Assembly (NCBI GenBank): GCA_020633675.1
Contig: JACKDE010000003.1
Span: 620,001 to 684,000, forward strand
Length of the DNA stretch: 64,000 nucleotides
DNA from: Deferribacteres bacterium
Lineage (GTDB): Bacteria > Zhuqueibacterota > Zhuqueibacteria > Zhuqueibacterales > Geothermadaptataceae
Reading direction: 5' to 3'
Shown here in pieces: positions 54,911-62,198 of the stretch (position 1 is its first letter; each line of letters starts with the position of its first letter). The position numbers and the translations under genes are program-made. A model generated the notes under the pieces. That model was not told the DNA's origin. It saw only the letters and a list, made by a program, of their open reading frames with translations, and ran no database searches.

Positions 54911-57900
54911 ATGAATGAACCAAACAACAAACCTGTGATCTTCCTCGCCTTTGCGCAAGATCGTGAGGAGAAAGTCGGCTATTTGCGCAACCTGCCGACC
55001 GAACTCGATGGCATCCGCAAGGCATTGCAGAAAGCCCGTCAGGCCGGACTGTGCGAAGTAGTCGAGCGCGCCAATACGACTCTCGACAACATATTCGATG
55101 TCTTTCAGGAGTTCCGCGACCGCGTGGCGGTGTTCCACTACGGCGGCCATGCCGGCAGCTTTCAGCTTTTGCTGGAATCGCCAACCGGCAAGCATCAACT
55201 CGGCCATAGCGAAGGTCTGGTGTCTTTTCTTGCCAAGCAAAAGGGCCTGAAGCTGGTGTTTCTGAACGGCTGCTCATCACAAAAGCAGGCGCTAGACATG
55301 GTGGAAGCGGGCGTCCCCGCCGTGGTTGGCACTTCGCAGAAAATCGCCGATGATGTCGCGACCCAGCTTTCGCATCGCTTTTATCTGGGTTTGGCGGCCG
55401 GGCTACCCATCGACCGAGCGTGGAATGAAGCCGTCGACCAGGTTCGCATGGCCACCGGTAGCAGCAACTTCCGCGATCTTTTTCACGATGATGAAACCGA
55501 GCTGGAAGAGCGTTTCCCATGGGAAATCTATTACCGCAAAGGCGCGGAAATCGTCAAAGACTGGAATCTGCCGGAGGCGGTGGAAAATCCGCTCTTTGGC
55601 CTCCCTCCTATCCCATCGACCTTCGATTTGCCCGACACGCCGTTTCTGTTTTTGCGCCGCTACGAACGCGAGCATGCCAGGATTTTTTTCGGCCGCAGCT
55701 ACTACATCCGCGATATTTACAATCGCATCAGCGATCCGAAGGCGTCGCCGCTGATCCTGCTGTACGGCCAGTCCGGTGTGGGCAAGTCATCGCTATTTGA
55801 TGCGGGCCTGGTACCACGACTGGAGCAGGATTACCGCGTTGTGTATTGCCGACGTAACCGCAATAAAGGTCTCTCGGGAACACTGCAAGATGTGCTGGAA
55901 AAGGAAATCGAGACATTAGCAAAGGAAGGCGCCCTACAAATCCCCGAGGCTGAACCGCCAGCATCACAATCCGACAGCGCACCTGAAGTGAGCGTGATCG
56001 ACAAACTCGAAGCCATCGCACAGGAAGCCCACGACGAACTCAGGCAAGAGCTCGAGCAATTGATCGAAAGATTGCGTACTGCGCGTTCGCGAAACGCTTC
56101 CGATCCCCAGGCGGCTGAAGACGATGTGCTGAAGGCAACCAGCATCGACATGGAGTTTTTTGCCAGTCTGCCGATTTTTTTGCGCTTATGGCTGCAAATC
56201 GAAGCATCAGTTAACAAGCCGCTGGTGGTCATTTTCGATCAGGTCGAAGAAGTTTTCACCAATCTCAATCCGGAACAGCCGGATGAACTCGATGACTTTT
56301 TGCTGGCCCTGCGCATCATTTTTGGTTCGCCAGCCCATCGCCCACAAGGTAAACTGTTGCTTGGCTACCGCAAAGAGTACCACGCCGAAATCGAGGAAGA
56401 TTGCAAAATCTTTCTTTTGCCACGCACGTCGGTCTTTTTGGAGCCGCTCAGCCGGAAAGACCTGCTCGAAATTTTCCGGGGTATTACGGAAACAGATGAG
56501 CTCAGGAAGCAATATCATCTCACTGTTGAGGATGATTTGCCGGTAACGGTTGCCGACGATCTGCTCGAAGACAAGGATTCGCCGGTGGCGCCTGTGCTGC
56601 AAATCCTGCTGACGAAAATGTGGAATGCAGCCTTCGCAGAAAATTCCGAAGCACCTCACTTCACAGTTGCCGCCTATCAGCAGCTCAAGACCGAAGGCAT
56701 CGCCATGGGTGAGTTTTTTGAGCAGCAAATGAAGCAGTTGCGAAATTGGCAGGCAAATGTCGTCGATTCCGGGCTTGCGCTTGATGTGCTCTATTTTCAC
56801 ACCACATCGCTCGGCACTGCTGGCAGTCGCTCGCTTGATGAAATCCGCCAAACCTACCAGCACCGCCAGGATGTTATCGACGAGCTGGTTCGAAAATGCA
56901 AAGAACTTTTTTTACTCACCGAAACGCAAGCCGGTCAGGAAAGCAAACTGCTGACGCTGACACACGACACGCTGGCGCCGGTAGTGACCAGCCGCTACAG
57001 CCAGTCTGACAAACCCGGTCAGCGTGCAGTGCGGATTCTCAGCAATAAAATCAACGATTTTCGCTTGCAGCAGGAAAGTGTCTGGCTGGATGAAGCCGAT
57101 CTCGAAATCGTCGAGAAAGGTACCACCGGCATGCGAACCCTGGAAATCGATGAAAAGAGATTGTTGGAAATCAGCCGGCAGCGCAAAGAGCAATTGGAGC
57201 GTGAGCGCAGGCGCAATCGCCAGGTCCGTCAGGCATTGGTGACAGCCATTCTGATATTTGCCATCGTCGCTGTATGGCAGTGGCGAACGGCCAGTGAACA
57301 GCGCAATATCGCTCAAACAGAAGCAGCCAATGCCAAAAGCACGTTGCTTGCGTTGCAAGCAGAAGAGTTGGCTCCCAAAGACCGGACGCGCGCGCTCTGG
57401 CTGGCGGATTCAGCCTTCGCAATCGCGCCAACTTTGGCCGCAGAGAAAACATTGCTCAATCGCTACTATCAATCCCTGCAAGACAAACAGGGCTTTTACA
57501 GCAGCCAGTTGCAGCACCAGGATGAAGTCAATGCCGTCGCTTTTTCACCGGATGGTCGACTGTTGGTAACAGGCTCGCAGGACGAGAAAGCCAAACTCTG
57601 GTCAGCAAACGGGGAACTGCTTGCCCCTCTGCTGCATGAGAACGCCGTTAGCAGCGTGGCTTTTTCTCCATCAGGTGAGCAGATTTTGACTGCCGCTGAA
57701 GATGCTACTGCCCGACTTTGGTCGAAAGCTGGCGATTCGTTACACGTTTTTAATCACAAAGCCAATGTTCGCAGCGCTGTTTTTTCACCCGATGGCCGCG
57801 AATTCCTTACTGCGCTCGACAATGGCACAGCAGTACTGTGGAGCATTTCATCAGGCGACTCACTCGCCATATTTGGTCACGGTTTTTTGCGGTTGAATTC

Positions 57901-59485
57901 GGCTGTTTTTTCAGCGGACGGCCAGCTTATTCTCACCGCTGGCCAGGATGGCTTTGTCCGCTTGTGGCAGCACGATGGCACGCCAGTCCGTGCAATCCAG
58001 CATGGTAGCGCTGTGAATACAGCCATTTTCTCTGCAAATGGCGAACAACTCTTGACGGCATCCAGCGATCAAACCGCCAGGCTCTGGGATTTGACTGGCC
58101 GAGCACTTGCCATATTCCGGCACGCGGACATCGTCCACAGCGCCATCTTCGTGGAAAACGATCAGAAGGTGCTGACAACATGCGAAGATGGTCGAGCAAG
58201 GTTATGGACATTAAGCGGCGACATGACGACTGAATTTCCGCATAACGATGCAGTTGTAACCGCGATCGTGGCCGAAAATGGCCAAACCATCATCACTGCT
58301 TCCCGTGACAGCACGGCTCGCATTTGGTCGATGGACGGCACGCTGCAATCTGTTCTCAAACATCAGGCTGCTGTTAAGGCTGTTACTTTTTCCGCCGATG
58401 GCAATACTGTGCTGACCGGTTGCGCCGACCATTCTGCTCGCTTGTGGGCAGCCAGGCAAAATTTTGCTCGCAGATTGCGCCACCCCGATGGCGTGAACTC
58501 TGTCAACGTCTCACCTGACGGGCTGACCATTCTCACCGCTTGCATCGATGGCTACGCACGGCTTTGGAATCAGAATGGCCAGGAAATCGCCAGTTTCAAA
58601 CACAATGCAGGGCTTTCCGACGCGATTTTTTCGCCGGACGGCCAGCAGGTGCTCACAGCCTCACGTGACAAAACAGCTAAATTATGGCCATTAAGCGGTG
58701 AAACGCCACTGGCGATCCTGCAACATGATAGTACTGTCTACAGCATTGATTTTTCTCGGGATGGAAGTCGCATACTTACAGCCTCACTGGATAGCACCGT
58801 CAAATTGTGGCAGGCCAACGGCGGGCTGCTGGCGACATTGAAACACAATGGACCGGTTTACACAGCGCATTTTTCCCCGGATCAGCGCAAAATACTCACT
58901 GCTTCGGATGATATGACAGCAAAGCTCTGGCAGATCGATGGCACGCTGCTGCAAACGTTCAGCCATGAAGGCGAAGTTTGGTCAGCGGTGTTTTCACCGG
59001 ATGGTTCAAAAATACTAACTGCGGCCAGCCCATACAGCGCAATTCTGTGGTCCGCGCGTGGTGATTCCCTCACTCAATTTGATCATGATGAGCGAGTTTG
59101 GAGAGCCGTGTTTGCACCAGACGGGCAGCAAATCCTGACAGCCTCCTTCGATGGCACTGCCCGGCGCTGGTCGATCACTGGCGATTCACTGGCAACCTAT
59201 TCGCACGATTCCTTTTTTATAATTTGGCAAGCGAACTTCTCTTCGGATGGAAGCCGCATTGCTACCGCATCAGAGGATACAAAAGCGCGCCTATGGACAC
59301 TTGCCGGTGATACCCTCACTACCTTCATGCATTCAGGAAGTGTGCAGAGAGCTGTTTTTTCAAAAGATGGCTTAGCCATTTGGACGGCATCCGAAGACAA
59401 CACAGCAATCGGCTGGCGAACCGCGCCGGGCATTCACGAATGGCTCCGACGGACGCGTTTCTCGCAAATGGCACCATCGAAATAG
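54911..59485 (+). CDS. CHAT protease - nSTAND-type NTPase - TM - WD40 protein (paralogue 2)
   Basis: 1524 residues, built like paralogue 1. CHAT domain with HYGGHA (His80) and FLNGCSS (Cys121); Walker A GQSGVGKSS (286-294); Walker B VVIFDQVEEV (Asp443); GYRKEYHAEIEED; a basic coiled segment; a membrane helix (ALVTAILIFAIVAVWQW, about 775-792); then 16 WD40 units. The first ~280 and ~430-760 residues are very similar to paralogue 1 at the protein level. The linker after the P-loop (about 330-410) and the WD40 part differ strongly. The first 20 residues are nearly identical apart from NEPNN for NEVNA. Tandem duplication followed by divergence of the sensor is the simplest reading. A 6-bp CATGCA/TGCATG hairpin (54856-54875) lies in the leader. 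Confidence 0.9.
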   Translation: MNEPNNKPVIFLAFAQDREEKVGYLRNLPTELDGIRKALQKARQAGLCEVVERANTTLDNIFDVFQEFRDRVAVFHYGGHAGSFQLLLESPTGKHQLGHSEGLVSFLAKQKGLKLVFLNGCSSQKQALDMVEAGVPAVVGTSQKIADDVATQLSHRFYLGLAAGLPIDRAWNEAVDQVRMATGSSNFRDLFHDDETELEERFPWEIYYRKGAEIVKDWNLPEAVENPLFGLPPIPSTFDLPDTPFLFLRRYEREHARIFFGRSYYIRDIYNRISDPKASPLILLYGQSGVGKSSLFDAGLVPRLEQDYRVVYCRRNRNKGLSGTLQDVLEKEIETLAKEGALQIPEAEPPASQSDSAPEVSVIDKLEAIAQEAHDELRQELEQLIERLRTARSRNASDPQAAEDDVLKATSIDMEFFASLPIFLRLWLQIEASVNKPLVVIFDQVEEVFTNLNPEQPDELDDFLLALRIIFGSPAHRPQGKLLLGYRKEYHAEIEEDCKIFLLPRTSVFLEPLSRKDLLEIFRGITETDELRKQYHLTVEDDLPVTVADDLLEDKDSPVAPVLQILLTKMWNAAFAENSEAPHFTVAAYQQLKTEGIAMGEFFEQQMKQLRNWQANVVDSGLALDVLYFHTTSLGTAGSRSLDEIRQTYQHRQDVIDELVRKCKELFLLTETQAGQESKLLTLTHDTLAPVVTSRYSQSDKPGQRAVRILSNKINDFRLQQESVWLDEADLEIVEKGTTGMRTLEIDEKRLLEISRQRKEQLERERRRNRQVRQALVTAILIFAIVAVWQWRTASEQRNIAQTEAANAKSTLLALQAEELAPKDRTRALWLADSAFAIAPTLAAEKTLLNRYYQSLQDKQGFYSSQLQHQDEVNAVAFSPDGRLLVTGSQDEKAKLWSANGELLAPLLHENAVSSVAFSPSGEQILTAAEDATARLWSKAGDSLHVFNHKANVRSAVFSPDGREFLTALDNGTAVLWSISSGDSLAIFGHGFLRLNSAVFSADGQLILTAGQDGFVRLWQHDGTPVRAIQHGSAVNTAIFSANGEQLLTASSDQTARLWDLTGRALAIFRHADIVHSAIFVENDQKVLTTCEDGRARLWTLSGDMTTEFPHNDAVVTAIVAENGQTIITASRDSTARIWSMDGTLQSVLKHQAAVKAVTFSADGNTVLTGCADHSARLWAARQNFARRLRHPDGVNSVNVSPDGLTILTACIDGYARLWNQNGQEIASFKHNAGLSDAIFSPDGQQVLTASRDKTAKLWPLSGETPLAILQHDSTVYSIDFSRDGSRILTASLDSTVKLWQANGGLLATLKHNGPVYTAHFSPDQRKILTASDDMTAKLWQIDGTLLQTFSHEGEVWSAVFSPDGSKILTAASPYSAILWSARGDSLTQFDHDERVWRAVFAPDGQQILTASFDGTARRWSITGDSLATYSHDSFFIIWQANFSSDGSRIATASEDTKARLWTLAGDTLTTFMHSGSVQRAVFSKDGLAIWTASEDNTAIGWRTAPGIHEWLRRTRFSQMAPSK
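57515..59449 (+). repeat. Sixteen WD40-coding repeats, diverged, with small length variation
   Basis: Sixteen units beginning at H-x-x-x-V-x-x-A-x-F-S. Most are 40 codons, three are 41 (units 3, 4, 10) and one is 42 (unit 15). Framework positions also vary (for example V-F-A-P-D, F-V-E-N-D, V-A-E-N-G in place of F-S-P-D). The array is therefore older or less homogenised than that of the upstream paralogue. Confidence 0.88.
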
Positions 59486-59852
59486 CGCATCAACATTTTG
59501 AAAGCATGCAACTTTCTCCAACTTTTCGAAAATTTTGTAATATTTTTATACGACAATCAAAAAAATATAATTATCTTTGTCATAAACGATCAAACTTCCA
59601 AACATGCAGATATCTACGTGTCGTGCGCCAGTGCCGAATGATACCGAATGGCAGCCTGTCTGAGAATCCTGTCTCGTAAGCCGAAACAACAGCCAAAACT
59701 ACACAAGAGAAATAAAGATTATAAAACCAACTACCTGCCACTGAACCCATACATCCCTTCGGAGTGACAAAAGCAGTTACAGAAGAATATTCAAATTCAG
59801 TGTGCTAAATTGAGACCTATTTATTGGTCCAACATTATCGCGGAGGTCTATT
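59486..59852. other. AT-rich intergenic region
   Basis: About 370 bases. The part 59520-59600 is markedly AT-rich and probably carries a promoter for the secreted-protein gene at 59853, but no convincing -35/-10 pair was found. No open frame with a ribosome-binding site, no tRNA and no strong terminator after the second CHAT gene were seen. Confidence 0.35.
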
Positions 59853-60590
59853 ATGTCGAGTCTTTCAAGCAAATCTATAAGCAGGTTCCTTTTTGCCATT
59901 TTTGGTATTTTCATTCTGCTCTCCACGGATATTTTTGCCCAAAGTGTCAAGCGGGAGCACTTGTATAAATTAAGGGGCAGGGATCGCTTCGAAGGTATTC
60001 GCACCAAAAACTGGAAACCGGTTTCCGGTGAAATCAAACTGGCTTCACTGGTGTATCACGATAAGAAATGGCTCGAAAACGCCGCGAATGGCGATATTGA
60101 ACAAGCCTCAATATATTTTTATTCAACCATTGCCGCAGATATCGACATTGAAGTTTTCAATCTCGATATGCAATACTTTATGATCCCACGCGTGAAAACA
60201 TTTGTGAAAGACTGGAACGAATTTTCCTGGCCGGCAAGCTTGATACATGAAGTGAACTTGCCAATCACAAAACTCAGTGGCGTAGTGAATGGCCAAAAAG
60301 GCAAAATATACTTTCCGCTCTGTTTCGAAAAACCGACGGCTATCGGTACAAATTCATCCCTGAAAGCCACGCTGATTCCTGATAAAGACATGACCGCGGA
60401 CATCTCACTATACGCAACGAGCTCGCCTAAGGCTTTAAAAATCTGGGAGTCGCAGAAAATGGAATCCGATAAACCTTATGACTTTGAATTGCCTGTCAAT
60501 CTGCTTAAAAAAGGAGAAGCTTATCTCTTAAAGGCCAGCGAACAGGGCGGCCGTGAGTTCAGTTACAATTTTCAACTTTTTGATAAATAA
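59853..60590 (+). CDS. Secreted protein of unknown function
   Basis: 245 residues; ATG 59853 follows CGGAGG. A signal peptide (FLFAIFGIFILLSTDIFAQ) ends near residue 30. The mature part is beta-rich and hydrophilic: KLRGRDRFEGIRTKNWKPVSGEI, GDIEQASIYFYSTIAADIDIEVFNL, DWNEFSWPASLI, KGKIYFPLCFEKPTAIG. One cysteine only, no repeats and no known motif. It may be a paralogue-specific partner of the protease that follows 106 bases downstream on the same strand. No function is proposed. Confidence 0.75.
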   Translation: MSSLSSKSISRFLFAIFGIFILLSTDIFAQSVKREHLYKLRGRDRFEGIRTKNWKPVSGEIKLASLVYHDKKWLENAANGDIEQASIYFYSTIAADIDIEVFNLDMQYFMIPRVKTFVKDWNEFSWPASLIHEVNLPITKLSGVVNGQKGKIYFPLCFEKPTAIGTNSSLKATLIPDKDMTADISLYATSSPKALKIWESQKMESDKPYDFELPVNLLKKGEAYLLKASEQGGREFSYNFQLFDK

Positions 60591-60696
60591 CTCATATATC
60601 TTCAGAACTGTTCTAAAACGAACCGATGTATTTGTATCTAGGGGTTTGGCGCGCCATCCCCTGCTTAAATTCGCCACGCAAACATGGAGATTACCC

Positions 60697-62160
60697 ATGC
60701 TGAAGAAAGTCACCCTTTCTATTATGCTTTTGTTCATCGCCTTGCCAGCATTTGGGCAGGCGCCGGGCACAGCCAGCCGCGATGTTTATCAAAATATCGA
60801 AAGCAGCTTTGCGACTCTGGACGACGGCACCAATCAAGCCTTCGGAATGTATATCGCCGGGGCACGCAGTAAAAAGTATGTGTATTTTTTGTCGCTGAGT
60901 TCGTTATCCGTTGGCCTGGAAGTAAAATTGAAAGTGACGGGTCTCGATGGCAAAAGCAGCGATACCGAAGCCGAAAAGCTGAGCACTGACGACAACCTCG
61001 GCGTATCCGTTTACACTGTCAAACTGTCCACGGACAACTGGACGCCCATTACCCGGCACCCCGACATCGGACAGACCGGCAATTCCAGCATTTGGAGCGC
61101 CGGCTCACCCAGAAGCCAACTGGTTGTGCAGGTGACGGTTAACGGTGCAGCGGAGACCAATTCCAGTTACAATGTTTCAGGCTCATTGCCAGCGCCACAC
61201 GCAGGCCTGCCTGTTTTTGACAAGGATGGCAAAGTTATGGGCATGGTTGCCAGCCAAAACGAGGATGGCAGTTACCGGGTCATCGCTATCACGCCGCTGC
61301 TCGATTTTGCGGCCAAGGCCTTCGCAGCCGAACAGCTCGATCTCTACCCCACATGGGATGAAGTCTATCCTTCGCAATATGCCATTGAAAGAGTGCGAGC
61401 AAGCTCCGCAGTATTGAGCACCGTTAATAAACCAGGTACCGGCTTCTTCATCGGACGCGACAATAATGATGTCGGCTACATCCTCACGGCAAATCACGTT
61501 GTCGAAGGTGAGGAAATTTTCAGCGTTGAGTTTGCCGGGTATGAGGAAACCGGTATCTTAGGCGAACCGATGCCAGACGCTGCAGACGCCGGCCTCGATT
61601 TAGCCATTGTACAAGTCAAAGAAAAGTGCCCACCGATCAAGCCGGTGATTTTTTGGAGTCCGAAAGATTTCAAGCAATTTAAGAAAAACTTTGCAGATTC
61701 TACCGAGGCCGTTGCCAATGTTGGACGGGCACAATCAGGCAATGATTATTTTCAGTCGAAAGAAGGCTTTATTCGAGGCGAGAATATGGAAGGTCAGTTT
61801 ATGCAGACCGACTTGCAGCTCGAAAGCGGCGACAGCGGCGGCCCGCTGCTGAACAAAAACGGTGAAGTGGTCGGCATCAATTTGAAAACCGGCTTACAGG
61901 AAAGCAATTTGTCAGTTGCCAACAATGTTGAAACCGTGCTCAATTTTCTCGATGAAAAGCTCAAAAACGTCGATTTCAAAGTGAAGTGGGAGTTCCTGCA
62001 GAAGCCATCCTACTGGTCACGCAACAAAAACTGGATTATCCCGGTGACTGCAGTGACCCTGGTGAGTGGCGGCTTCATCATCGAGCGCCTGGTGCCCAAT
62101 GCCATCGGCGATGATTTTGAGAAAGCGGTTGGTACCCCGCCGGCAACGCAAAAACGGTGA
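60697..62160 (+). CDS. Exported trypsin-like serine protease with C-terminal membrane anchor
   Basis: 487 residues; ATG 60697 follows GGAGA and opens a signal peptide (VTLSIMLLFIALPAFGQ). Residues about 20-200 are a beta-rich domain. The protease domain (about 225-420) has the full triad: His267 in ILTANHVVEG, Asp301 in GLDLAIVQV and Ser380 in ESGDSGGPLLNKNGEVVGI. A membrane helix (WIIPVTAVTLVSGGFIIERL, about 446-465) and a short tail follow. HtrA-like in the triad but without a PDZ domain. A block at about residue 167 (AGLPVFDKDGKVMGM) resembles the Ser380 region without the serine, suggesting a degenerate second protease fold. The periplasmic location separates it from the cytoplasmic caspase-like proteases upstream. 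Confidence 0.87.
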   Translation: MLKKVTLSIMLLFIALPAFGQAPGTASRDVYQNIESSFATLDDGTNQAFGMYIAGARSKKYVYFLSLSSLSVGLEVKLKVTGLDGKSSDTEAEKLSTDDNLGVSVYTVKLSTDNWTPITRHPDIGQTGNSSIWSAGSPRSQLVVQVTVNGAAETNSSYNVSGSLPAPHAGLPVFDKDGKVMGMVASQNEDGSYRVIAITPLLDFAAKAFAAEQLDLYPTWDEVYPSQYAIERVRASSAVLSTVNKPGTGFFIGRDNNDVGYILTANHVVEGEEIFSVEFAGYEETGILGEPMPDAADAGLDLAIVQVKEKCPPIKPVIFWSPKDFKQFKKNFADSTEAVANVGRAQSGNDYFQSKEGFIRGENMEGQFMQTDLQLESGDSGGPLLNKNGEVVGINLKTGLQESNLSVANNVETVLNFLDEKLKNVDFKVKWEFLQKPSYWSRNKNWIIPVTAVTLVSGGFIIERLVPNAIGDDFEKAVGTPPATQKR

Positions 62161-62198
62161 GGCTTTATATCGAGCTTGGTTCTTCCAACGAGGATAAA

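Noticed and set aside
44934..62160. Bacterial gasdermin as pore-forming partner of the proteases
   Set aside because: No protein of suitable size or hydrophobic pattern was recognised; the 42-residue membrane protein is far too short.
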